A stretch of 64,000 bases of DNA. It comes from Allolobophora icterica. Its lineage: Eukaryota > Annelida > Clitellata > Crassiclitellata > Lumbricidae. Under the pieces are notes generated by a model. It saw only the letters and a program-made list of their open reading frames with translations. It did not search any database and had not been told where the DNA came from. The stretch spans positions 42,532,743 through 42,596,742 of the forward strand of contig OY744614.1 in assembly GCA_963556255.1 (NCBI GenBank), written 5' to 3'. Position 1 is the stretch's first letter, and every line of letters begins with the position of its first letter. The position numbers and the translations under genes are program-made. Shown here piece after piece: positions 11,122-24,800 of this stretch.

Positions 11122-13389
11122 TTATTCAACGGCTGCTTCTTCACGTTGGCTTGAATGCTGTGACATTTCGCCTTTCTGCTGTAAAACTGGCTCCATCTCT
11201 AGTACAACTTGATCTCCGGATATATTGGTCTTTGTGGAATTAGAATTTGGCTGTTGATTAAGACGCTGGATTAACCAACTCCCGGAGTCGGATGTCTGCT
11301 GGAAATTCTGGCTCACTTCAAACAGATTAATTACAGGAATTGTCTGGTAAACAGGTCGTCAAAGAAAACAAAAACATACTGGCATGTTTAAAACCAGAAG
11401 AGAAATTGTGATTTTAAAAGCACTAACACTGACTCATGATACACTTTCGAATGCTTAACAACCAGTGGAACAAGCTACCAATATTTCTTCGAAGCTTGAA
11501 CTCTTCCTTCCTTTAAGAACACCACAAAACTCACTATTTCTCACTGGCTTTCAAAACTCTGGATATCTAACTGCAATATCAACTGGCAGGTCACTAACCA
11601 CATTGCAGATTCACACTTCTGTGTTACTTTGCGCATGTTACAAACTTTTGTAATAACACCAATATGGACAATGAAGGAATGTGTAACAAGCAAAACCTAA
11701 TTCAAATGCTAGGAAATCTTCATGAAGTCAATGAAAGAACCAGCATATTAGAAAAATCCATCAATTCACTGTTTATAATTCAAATTAATTACAATGTAAC
11801 TCTATCTGGTATACATAAATTCATATCATAGAAGTATTTATTATCCAAGGATACTGAATTTGATATGGGTGGCAGTTCTAGTACTGATGGTGGTTGAGTA
11901 AGTCGCAACCCATGTGCACCTAACAAGAAAAAGACAATAAAAGACAGTCACAATTAACTACGTAGCATACTTAAGACTATAGACATAAAAATCCCAGGAA
12001 CCGTGCACTATCCACATTGAGGTATATAGTTAAACTGTCTGATGATTGAGAGTGATTTTGGTAAGCCTGCTTCTTAGATACCTGTCTCATTTCAGCCAGG
12101 CATCTAAGATACATCATCGTTTTGGCTCTGGTGACCATGGACCAGTATGTCCAAATTATCCAACATCTGAAATCACTACAATCCTTTTCCCTAGATCACT
12201 GCAACACTGTCTTCATTCGCCTTCCCCATCTCGAGTATTAAACAACCACACTACCACAGAGCAACAAAAGCTCATCAGAATCTCTGCTACATTGGACATG
12301 GAACAAAATTCCTACCATCATTTTCATTCTTCATACATTATGTTGGATTATTTTGTAATAAAAACACATGTTTTCACCTGACCGGTCCAGCATTCCAAAA
12401 AACATTTGATGGTACCCTTAGGGGCCCTAGATGGATCCCACATGGAAATATTGGTACCATATGGGCCCAGAGGACTGATTGCCAAATGTAGTCAATATAG
12501 AACTGATTTATTACTATACAATACAGTCTGACAACCAGACTTAGTTCTTCACAGATCACCTCTCAACAACCCCTCTGACACAGCTCAGCACTCGTGAAAA
12601 AGCTGGTAGCCAGCGCTTAGTTTCTAGTTAGCGCTTTAGAAATTTGGAGTTTACAGTTATCATTACGAACCTGTTGCATGAAAGTATCGATGAGCTCTAG
12701 GATTGTACATGTTCAGGTCCCTGTTCTTTGTCGGCATAAACACAGCGGGCAGATTTACATCTACAAATCAACACAATGAACTCCTGCATGTAAGAAATTA
12801 CAAATAAAAATGTCGTGGCCTTCAGAGGCATGTTTATGGAACTCGCCAGGGATGAGGACCGCTAACTCCAGAGTGTTTGCACTTCTTAGGAGAGTTTCTT
12901 AGAACATCAGTCTAAGGGATTATCCCACCTCGGGTGAAGAAAAATAATAATAATAAATTACCTGTTAACAGCTCCTTCACACTTACCTTGGGCAAAAAAA
13001 TAATGTTAATACTGATAAACTAAATTTTTCTACCAATGCTTATCTACAGGCATCCAGTCCTTCAATGGAATCACATCCCACAGCACTTTAGCAAAAAAGC
13101 ATGATATCAAGAAAGATTTACCAGCCCCAAAAAAGTTATCCCTCATTTCTTTAATGTTGAGGAATCGGTGCCATTAGCAAGGGGTGTTCCAGCATGGAAC
13201 AGGGCACAACTCAAGCGGGGGGGACGCAAATTTTGAGACAGAATGATTTAATTATTAAACTAATTACTTTATCTTGAAATATAATACCCATTTAATATGA
13301 AATAAATGCAATAAAATTAAATAACAATAAATAAAAGTTTATATATATATAGTTTTATTATATATATATATATATAATATATATAGTTT

Positions 13390-13465
<76 letters not shown>

Positions 13466-16400
13466 TAGACAGATACCCGACAGTGCAGGCTTATTTAAAA
13501 ATTTTCATTTGAACACACTTTTAGTAAATATTATATTCGAGATAAAAAATTAGGTCTTTTTTGGTTAAGTTGATCTTTGGGTGGCTGCTAAGTTCCTGTG
13601 AGGTATCATATGTACCCTGGGGGAACAAAATATACAAAAATAGTTTAATTTACCTTGCACAGAATTTGTGTCTGGGCTTTCTGCACTGAGTTTATAATTG
13701 CCCGCAAGTCGTTTTTCAATGTTCTCACTCTCCTCCAGTTTCATCTTTTCAGCCAACTCCTGCTTGTGTTTCGCGCTTTTCTGTTTGAAGTGCTTCAGCC
13801 GATCGTAAAACTAGCGCCAACAGAAAATTACAGTAGCCATCACTGTCAAATAATCAACTCTGACCAATTCAACTCTTCCTTTATTTACATTTAGTGACGG
13901 CGCCAGACTTTTTTTAGCCAGGGCATAGCCAGGGCAGTCAAACAAGTATTAAACCAGACAGAGGACGATTTATGCCTCGAACAAATTCTGGGCAGGGCAA
14001 AAATTCTGGCAGGGCAATGACCAGGGCAAAGGCTTTTTTTACCAGGGCATTTGCCCAGGCTCGCCCAGGTGTAGTGCTGCCACTGTTTACATTGTTTCAT
14101 ATTTTCAGCTAGTTATTTGGCTCTAACTGATTTCATACTTCTTCCTCTCCCCCTTATTTACCTGTCTATCCTGCCTTCATCTTCTATGATCCTCAAGGCA
14201 TTTTCACCAGCTTCACTTAAATACTTAAAGACCTTTCTTTTTGCACAAGCCTATCACGTTGAGAGTGCTTCTGAATAGCTCTGTTGCGAGGAGTGCTTTA
14301 CAAATGTTTATATTACATTACATTACATCTTAGGTAAACATACGTGGATATATAGTAACATATATACACATAATATATCTATACATATATTCATGTATGC
14401 TTACTCAAGATGAAGGCAGGAGATAGACAGGTACAATAAACAAGAATTAAAGAATATATATACATATACATAATATACATAATAATATATATATAAGATG
14501 GCATTCATGTGTGTATCATTGAGCACCTTGTGTAAATGGTACTGCTAATACAATAATATTGTTTACATCAAGAAACAGTAGCAGGTGTATTTGCATTTAT
14601 CAGCAGACAGTATTACCAGTCAAAATACAACAGCAACCAGTCAAAATGAAACAACAGCCAGTCAAAATGTAACAGTAACCAGTCAAAATATAACAGTAAT
14701 AAGTCAAAATGTAACAGCATCCAGTCAAATGCAGCAGCAACCAGTCAGAATGCAACAGTAGCCAGTCAAATGTAACAGTAACCAGTGAAAATGTAACAGC
14801 AACCTGTCAAAATGTAATAGCAACCAGTCAAAATGTAATAGTAACCAGTTAAAATGTAACAACCAGTCAAAATGTAACAGTACACCAGTTAAAATGTAAT
14901 GTACACCATGCCGTGTGCACTTCCAAATAATGTTCCCACTTAATTTGCAAAGTTACAAGTAAATTTGCTGCTAAACGTGCACATGGCTAGACAAACTAAC
15001 TGAAAGAAATTAAAATTCAGAGTCACTTACGTTTAGTGGAACATCAGATACGGTTGTTGCACTCCGCGTCAGTCGCACTCCAGACAACGTTGTAGCTCTA
15101 CAGAAATAACAATTACAACAGGTCATTAAGTCAGTAGCATAATTACAGTTGTTATTGTAATTAGTAACTTCTATAGCGCAAATATCTAATGCACACGGCA
15201 TCAACCTATGGTACACCAAAAGTAAGCTTTAATCACATCAGATTACAGAATCATTAATTACGTCAATTATAAAAACCAAGTAAAACAATGAATCCAACTG
15301 AAACTGCAGTAAAGACAACCTTCTCTTGTGACACACAGTAATCGCAATCATAAACTCCAACAGCTAGTAGTATTGAAATAGCGTAGGAAGCTGGCATAAT
15401 GAAAATTCTAGGTCAAGGGGCAAATCAGAAAACGCTTAATCATTTCACACATTCTTTCGTCCAATCAACAAATAGGATCGATAAAACTGATGTAGTGTGA
15501 GATCACAACTTGCAACGCAGACGCTTTGTCCTGCCCCAGACTCCCTTGAGTGCGATAAAGGCTGACTTAAAGAAGGCACATCTCCTAGGCTATAAAAACC
15601 CAATACCCTGATGAAATCCTGCTCAAGACGCAAGAGCGACAAGACATCTTTCTTGGCTTACGATTCCCATCTAGCTGTACTCAGCTTGCTACTTCAACAT
15701 TTGCCCATAGATGCATGTGTAAATATCAGGATGGGTGCATTCCACTACTGCTCAGAGCATGCTTCGGACTTTACTTGGAGTAGCCTCAGTGTTGACAAAA
15801 CTGGTGGATAAAGTAGTTCAATGTATTGTGAGCTATTTTGTATGAGAGCACGACACATATAATTAGACAAAGATTCATATATCAATGACGAAGAAGATCA
15901 GTCCTTTAAGCTAGCCCTCAGGCAGCCATGGGTATGAAATGTTAGTGACTTCGTTTTCTTAGCCTCAGCATATGAGGGCAGGCGGCCAGTCCTCTCCGTT
16001 GCCATCTCATCTTCCCACCGACAATGTGTGGTCAGTGTACTCATTATAGCTGAGTTGGCTAGGGGGCACAGGTGGAGCAGAAATCTCATAACCGAATTTC
16101 AGCTCTGGGGGGATTTGAATCCCTGACCTCTCGACTGACAGACCAGTACACTAATCACTACACTATCGAGCACCCCCTTAACGATGAAGATTAAGAAAGA
16201 ATCCAGAACGTGAAAAAAAATGGAAACGTGACCAAATTTTCATGTTGGTAGTACATGCAAATTTAGTTTGCTATGGTTGTCCAAGTGCAAACAGATTAAC
16301 AATAATAATAAGAGATCTATGTGCCTCAACAGCCTCATGTCAAACTTGAAGAAAAAGAAGAAAGTCCCTTAAGCTAGCGTGAGAGGCAGCCATGGGTATG

Positions 16401-18830
16401 AAGTGTTAGCGACTTCATTTTCTTAGCCTCGGCACATGAGGGTGGGTGGCCAGTCCTATCCCTTGCCGTGTCGTATTCCCAGCGAATAATAATAACACTA
16501 TATCACAAATCGGCTTGCTCTTGTTTCACGTCAACACGGGCAACTCTGAGTCAAGCCCGAGCCATGCTCTGAGCAGTAGTGAAATGCACCTATCCTGATC
16601 TCTACACATGCATATATGAGCTAATGTTGAAGTACCCAATCTGCTTGCTCAGTGTAATCATTGTAGCCGAGTTGGCTAGTGGCAGGTGGAGCAGAAATCA
16701 ATAACCAAATTTCTGCTCTGGTGGGGATTGTACCCCCAACCTCTTGATTGACAGTCTAGCACAGTGACCACTACACTATCACAATCAGAGGCAACTGAAC
16801 GAGTTGGTTCAAGCACAATATCCTCTCTCTGCTTGCTCCTGTTTCACATCACGGTGAGCTCCACGTGCGCACAAGGGCTCGCCAATGGCGACTCTTCTAA
16901 TCTTCTGTGCTTTGCTTTGCTAAACAATAGAACTTCAGTCCTTAATGACATTTAATGTCATATTATATGCTTACGATTATATGCTAAAGTCATCATTGTT
17001 ATCAGTAATTCTGACATGACCCGCGATTAGTTTGCTCTTGAAATGGTGCTAGAATAGTTCTCAATCACAATTACAATTGACATGTAGTATGCTCTGAGTC
17101 AAGTCCAGACTATAGTCTGACCAGCTCTGGACTGTATCCATAGGCACCCTCCTCACGTTCTTGTGATTTGTAAAGCATTCCAAGCAGAAAAGCAAAGTAA
17201 AGCTACTCGAACGAGAGAGGAAAGCTTCGACGATAAAGTCATCATCGTTATCGGTAATTCTGAAAATAGTGACTAAGAATACTTAGTAGTCTTACTCATG
17301 ATGACGATGATGATGATGTTGACGATGATGATGATGATAATAATAATGACAATTTATGATGATGATGATGAAACGACAATTTATGATGATGATGATGACA
17401 ATGATGATTATAATGATGAAGATGACAACGACGACGACGGTAATGATGATGATGATGATGAATAGACACGATGATGACACTCACTGTCGAGGTGACCTGC
17501 CATCCTTTGGGGGCTGTGGAACGTGTTGTTCTCGGTTCAAAACGTCAAGCTTACTTGGCGACCTTGACCTATTGTCTGAAACCAGGCTCATTCGCTGAGG
17601 ACCTGACCTTGACCTCACGTCTGACACTGAGGTCAGTGAACTCTCTGCGTTCGTCTGAATGAGGCGCTGCATGTCAGAATGTGCCTCCTCCATTTCCTGT
17701 AGACTCTCGGCCATTTCGTGCAGCCTTGTTCTGAAATTCAGAAAACATACAATGGACCCGCCTTATTAAACGCCAAATTATTATAATCTGAATTCTGAAA
17801 TAATGCAGTCTGGAATATGAAAGTAAAATCTCGTTCGGTTTGAGTATTCAAACTCTTTGTAATGAAACCAGCACATACCCAATAGCTTTTTTGTTACAAG
17901 TTTCACTGAAAGGAACTGCTAACAAGATCTGACGTGGTGTGGTGGCTCAGTGGTAAGTTCGGCGCCTTGTGACCGGAGGGTTGCAGGTTCGAATCCCACT
18001 CTAGCCGCTGCGTACGGACCTTGGGCAAGTCCTTCACTCGCAATTGCTCGTGGCGCTTCGGCGTGAAAACTCCGACACAGTGTACCAATGCTGTAGTCGG
18101 GAGCGCCTCTGAGTAGTAGTAGACTTCGAGAGGCGCTATAGAAATATCCGGAATAAATAAATAAATAAATAAATAAATCAACAAATCCCACACAGAACTA
18201 AAATTTCGTTCTGTGTGGGATTTGTTGATGGTCAGATCTTGTTAACAGTTCCTGTGTGCTAATAAGCCAGAGTTGTGTAATTTAACTACACAACTCTGGC
18301 TTATTAGCACACAATTTTAAAGACAGCGTAATTGGTTACAGTGCTCAACTTGTAATGTAATAATGTAATTTATGTAGCGATTTATATAGTGCCTCTCCAA
18401 GATACAACTCACAAGAGACACTCGACCTAACAACAGAAAAAATACATATACATACAGCATACATATTTACACGCATACATACACATACATACACACATCC
18501 ATACATGTGTAAAACTATATATACAATGTCATACATGCATACAACAAGTTGCGTTCAGTGTAACAAAATGTCAGCTGATTTGAGGTGTTAATTTAAGTCT
18601 ATGCGGAACTCACTCGTATTCAGTTCGCAAGATCTGAATCTCTTCGACGTGACCTCTGACGACCTTCTCATATTCTGAGCGAGCTATCATCTCCGGAAGG
18701 ACCTGGTTGGAATCGGTCTCGACAGGTGACGTTGCCCGGTCCAAGGTCTCTTTATGCAGGTCCTCCTTGCTCACCAGCGTCAGGTCGAATCCAGTCATGT
18801 CATGGACAATTTCAACCAAGTTTTCACTCT
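11122..18830 (-). CDS. C-terminal part of the 18-exon gene (exons 13-18)
   Basis: Exons 13-14 encode a long charged helix (EYEKVVRGHVEEIQILRTEY, then HEMAESLQEMEEAHSDMQRL), likely coiled coil. It is followed by a Ser/Arg-rich stretch (SRSGPQRMSLVSDNRSRSPS). Exon 16 encodes another helix with HFKQKSAKHKQELAEKMKLE. The last two exons are low complexity and end in SSQREEAAVE. Exon 15 is only 67 nt. Exons 17 and 18 are the least certain. Confidence 0.65.
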
Positions 18831-21800
18831 CTACAAGAGGCAGATTTAACACGAACGAATTATTCCTTCAAACTATCCCTGCTACAGAATTACATTGCCA
18901 AACAAAAAATTCAGCTGTGTATAGCATAACTTATCGTATCTGACCAATACAAGACAACACAGCTGTATCTGATATCGCCTTCCTTCCAAAGTTCAGAAGT
19001 GCACATACGACCATACGACAGAACACCGAGGGCACTGAGCATTTGTGCATTAGGGACCTACTCAAGGTCCCTACACAGTGAATGCCTGAGTGGAGGCTTG
19101 AACCCGTACTATCCACATTAAAGGCCATGTGCTTTATCCATTCAGCTACCATGCCCCACCTATCTGATCTACCTTAATGGCTTCAACATAGTTGTTATCA
19201 TAAGGCATGAGGCATAATCAATCATTGGTCGCATCAAGTGAAATCATAGTTAACAATTGTAATTCTTGGGAAAGAGAAGACCAGTTCTGATGTAAAAGCA
19301 AAACACCAAAACAAGCTAGATCGGTTGAGAGGGAATAATACCTGTGACTCGGTTGAAAGTTCTCGGCTTCTCTTGCTTTGCCCAGATGCAGATGAGGGGA
19401 AGGTGGCCACAGACCTCGTGGTTGCTCGTCTCTGATCCAACAGTGAAGAGTGGAAATGACGTTGACTTGACAGACTTTAGTCGATCGTTGAGTTCGATGT
19501 GTGGAATTGTTTTCTCAGGTGCATGCTTCAGATGACTCGGCAGAGAATCAGTTGAGGTTGACTGTTCACTCTCCATGGATGACAAACTTAGAGGGATGCC
19601 ACTGTCTGCTTCTGGCGGTGGAATCACCAACGTTGGCAAATCCTGTTTTGGAAATTGAACATTGGCCGTTTTACCATTGTAAAGTAAATTTCGTTACGTT
19701 CCTATTTTGATAGGAAATATGGTCTGCATGGTCTGATAGGGATCATGATATCACTGGATAGCATGTTATCCAAAGATATCCATTGATAACCCTGATTGGG
19801 ATATGTCACTGGAACACGGCTGGTTAGAGTGCTTGCCTTGTAACATTAGGAATATGGGCTCGATCCTCCCCTGAGACGGTTACTGAGTAGGGACCTTGAG
19901 CATGTTCTTCACTCTCAATTGCGTGGTGCCATCAACTGATACTTGACCATTAGATAGTGGCACTTATAAATGTGTACTACTACTACAACTACTACTACTA
20001 ATAATAATACTACTGCTACTAATAATAATAATAATAATAATAAATTATAATTGGTTAGAGCTTGTTTTTAGCTTGTTTTGTTGTTTGAAAAGAAACTGTG
20101 TATGTGTGAGATGGAAAATGCTTCAGTGCATTGCCATCATAATTCAACGCCTTAACGCCATTGCCTTCGGAGGCACCTTCGCTCTCCCAGATCTTGACGA
20201 GTCCTAGCCATGCCAGAATGTTTGTTTGCATTCTCTGGATAATTTTTTAGTCCCTGAAGGATCTGAGGTGCCTCAGGGTAGAAATAAACACCAAAAAAAA
20301 TAATAATAATAAATATAAGTAATAATAATAATAATAGTATACCATGGTGGCAAGGTCGTCCATGTCGACTATGGCTGTAGCCAGAAGACGATTATTTCGG
20401 GCGCTGTAGACCTCAAAGTTTAGCTGGCTATTTGTTGCATGCATTCCAGGAAAATTCTCCCCAGGCAGGCAAAACACACAGTCTTCATAGCTAAAATCAC
20501 ATTCATTAATGCCAATATATTACCATAACCACACAAAAAATCTCTCTTAATAAAACAGCCAGTGATAAAGCTCAGCGGTAAAACCTTGGTGATAAAATCC
20601 GGAGATAAAACCCCAAAACAGAACATAGGTAAAACCTTAGGTAAAACGTGGAATTAAAATCCGGAGAAAAAACTGGGAGATAAACCAGAGGTAAAACCCA
20701 GAGATAAAACCCAGAGACAAAACCCACAGATAAAACCCACAGATAAAACCCACAGATAAAACGACTGATTTGATCCAGTCGTAAACAAAAGTGATCATTT
20801 TATACACATTTATGACATGGCTGTCCACTGGATAAGACTTGCCTAGTAACCATAAAGCAGGCTACTTCAAGCCTAACCTGATATGTTACCACGCAGGGGA
20901 CCTTCAGCAAGTCCTCAACATACAGATCCAGTCAATATTCCAAAGGTCAGATACCCATGGAGATAGTTCTGGATTGATGACCAAGCTGTTAAAGATCCAG
21001 CAGATCAAACAGCAAAAAATTGGACAATGTCACCGTGGTACAGACAATGAAGCAGCTCAGACAATGAGTGACCTTCACTGACCTTGACTGCTGATAAGAC
21101 AATGAATGAACTTCACTGACCTTGACTCCAATGCCACTGAATTCATAGAGCCATTTGCTGCATCATCTGCTTCACAGAAATAAAAACTGTCTTAAATATC
21201 TATTTCCACGATTTCATAAAATTCTGCTATAAAATCTGCTCCTGTGATAGTCTATTTCATATATGTACGTAACTATTGTTGTATGCCATGTAATGTATGT
21301 GCATTTTTCAGATGCAAACAAAGGCTACTCACTTACTTTACTCGCTTACTTTACTCAATTACTGTACTCACTTCACTTGATTACTTTAATCACTTACTTT
21401 ACTTGATTACTTTACTCACTTTACTTCACTCGATCACTTTACTCACTTTACTTGATTACTTTACTCACTTACTTTACTTACTTACTTTACTTGATTACTT
21501 TACTCACTCACTTCACTCGATCACTTAACTCACTTTACTTGACTACTTTACTCACTTACTTCACTCAATTACTTTACTCACTTACTTTACACTGTGAAAT
21601 GGTCAGTGATAAGTGTTCTGTTCAAAGGAGGGATGACAGACCACAAATTCTGAAGATTTGGTGAATTTCGATCCATCTTATAAAAACAAAGCACCAATAA
21701 GGGCTACTTGCTTACTTACAAATAAGACACACCACTTTTACAATAACTGCACTGGAAAGTTCCGTTTCAAAAGCTAACTCGGCTTCACATCCTCGTACAT

Positions 21801-24800
21801 ACCATCAACGTTTCTACTTCCAACCAGACCTCGTCCTCTGACCGACTTCGTGGGTTGCAAAGCTCCATCCGAATCGATGGCGCTCCTGAGGAATTCCGTC
21901 GTGACGTCTTGATCGTCGAACTGGACATGACAGGTCAAGTCCTGCTGTCCAAGTTCCTCCGGTCGATAGACTCGAATGCAAAGGTAGAGATCAAACTCTG
22001 GTTCGTGGGTCCACGATCCTCGGTCGATCATCACTGGTTGTGTTCGCGATGGGACAGACCTCCGTTGGATCGTATCGACCTAACAACATTAACATGAAGC
22101 TGTCCGTCAACTGTGGATGGGAATCCATTGTTTGGGTTCCATGTGTGTGCGTGGGATCGCCACTGGCGACTCTTCCAGTTAAGTAAGTAAGTAAGTAAGT
22201 AAGTATGTTCTTTAATAAGCCACCTGCAAACGCACTGTGGCTGACAAACAGGTTAATACAGAAAGAGGTGCACGAAACATAATATAAAAACTTATAACCG
22301 TGTTAAATAGGATACGGAGTTGGATAAAAGAGATAATAGGGAAAGGAACATTGTCAGTAGGCGATTATTAAAATTACAGAAAATTACAGAAAAAGTCTAT
22401 ATATTTATTTTGTTACTGGTGCATCGTTCTGCTCACTCGTGAAGCTCCAGTTTTAATGATAGTTATTATTACTATTATTTTTTATTTAAAAAATTAGGGA
22501 TAGCATTTATTCTGGGTACGGTTAGTCTTCGTTGAGGTCGTGCTGAGTGCCGAAAGTGCGGTGGAAAGTGACTGAGTCGAAGCTTTGGATGGCAACAGAT
22601 AAGCGCTGGTAGAGAAATGTAGTTTCTCTGTTTTTTTCTCCAGTTATTATTATTATTATTAGTTTTATTATTATTATTGTTATTATTATTATTATAATTA
22701 AATTCATTAGATGTCAATGTTTAGCAACTTATACACATACATACATAAATACTTACATACAAACATACATACTTGCATGCATGCATACGTACATATATTC
22801 ATGCATACATACATGCATACATACATATAGTATATACATGTAATAATAATATTCGTATTTATTGACAAGCTCACTGACAAACCACAGTAAGTTATATTGA
22901 AACAATTGAAACATGACAGTACAATTACCAAGATCTTATTTAACACATCTTGGTGCCCTGTTTGGTGCCCCCGCTCATTTTACTGCTGCCCCCTAAGGAG
23001 TGGAAGGCCGAGTCGACTCAGATGGGCTTACGGGTATTGAACCACGACTTTCAAGATCTAATGCTCTTCAGGCCAGAGTGTTACCATTCATCTATCCCCC
23101 ATACACACATAATTCATAGTTTCACCAAAGTTGCAGGCATCCTGCCAAAGAAAAACACGAATTGCATTGAATACTGTAACATTTAGCATCTTCCCTGTAG
23201 GTTTAGATAAGGAAGTCTAACCTTTGACATTGAAGTTCGGCTTTTCCTCGCTTCTTTGTCCGTTGACGTTGAAGTTCGGCTTTTCCTCGCTCCTTTGTCC
23301 TCTTCAACTAATTCTCCCCCTTCCTGATCATCCAAGTTGTCGAATGCTTCATCCTGACACCAAAGAAAGCCAGACTTACCATCTTCATTATGTTAAGTTT
23401 CTGCATGAAACTGTGTTTACGAGTTGTGTAGGTATTCCTTCATTTAAAGTGATTTTATTTAAATAATCTCCATAGCTACTATAAAAGGCCCTGCCAAAAA
23501 CACAGAGAAGTCCAGCCAAATGTACAAGTTGTACCAAACATGGATACTTGTACAGGATCTCAAGATACGCAAGGACTCACGTAGCATTGTTTTGCCTCAA
23601 TGGTAATGGTAATTACAAATTTATATAGCGCCACGTCTAGACAGACTCATAAGAGTCACTCTCGACCTAACACAATGAAACCACGATCGAACAAATGGTC
23701 TTCAAATGTTTGTGGAAAAGAGGCAGAGGTTGAGAAGCTCATGTTGAAGGCTGTTAGGTGGCTTGCTCCATGAGGATAGGCCGACCACAGCAACACTTCT
23801 ATGCTGGCCCGTGGAAGTCTGGCCCGGTGGAACAACCAAGTCGCCATGCGTTGCAGAGCACAATGGCACAGTTTACAAGAACATAGAGAGATTGTCTCTG
23901 GCAGAAGAACTCTCAAACTATAAATTTTAATTCTCAACTCATTCTTAACACAAGACTGTGTTTTAAGTTCCACCTTATAAATTTTTGCTAGAATCTGTCC
24001 AAGTTTCTATTTAATCAGATTTTTATAGTTTAACGGTTGTTTGTGGCATCGAGAGAATGACAAAATTACTGTAGCAGCCTTTTCAGATTTCGAGTTAGAA
24101 AAATTGCCTGTCATTTCATTTTAAACTAGTCGCTCTAACCAAGATTCTGCTTAAAATCTATAGCAGAATCTTTCACCTAAAGCCTTCAAACAAATCCTCC
24201 ATTACAAAGGGGAAGGAAGGGGTAATCCAATGCAGACATAGGCAGACGAGGTGCTATACCCAGGGCTTTTTTTCAGCCGGAACGAGCCGGAACGGCGTTC
24301 CGGCACCTTTTTCAGCTACTAAAAAATAAATTATTTATTTTAATAATTAAAACAATAATTTAGTTATTTTAATTTAATTTAAGTGTTTTTGAACTGTTTT
24401 CAGTGTTTATTGAGACCCCTCCCAACCACCAACCCCGTTTTTCTCGTGATTTTAGTCCGCCCATAATTGTTGCGTTCCGGAACCTTTTGTTCCGTTCCGG
24501 AACCTTTTTTTCTAGAAAAAAGCACTGGCTATACCCAATGCAGACATCCGCTTCTAAATTAGGTCTATACAGTTTTCAAGCACAGCTGTGTCTAAACACT
24601 ATAATAATGACACTGTACTAAAAGCGGCTGGGAAACCAATGCAGCCCGTCGCTAAAGTGTTAATCATTACTTTTACCAAGAAAAACAGATTCTAAACCTC
24701 TTCCATATCTTCAAGGTCGAATTCTCCTTCTTCGACATTCAGCGGCCCATGTGGAAGAATCTCTCGGATCAACCTCCGATCATAATTTTCATTTTCTTCC

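Noticed and set aside
17940..18010. Functional tRNA gene
   Set aside because: A and B boxes are present but the sequence continues into a SINE body and (AATA)n tail, and stem pairing is imperfect.
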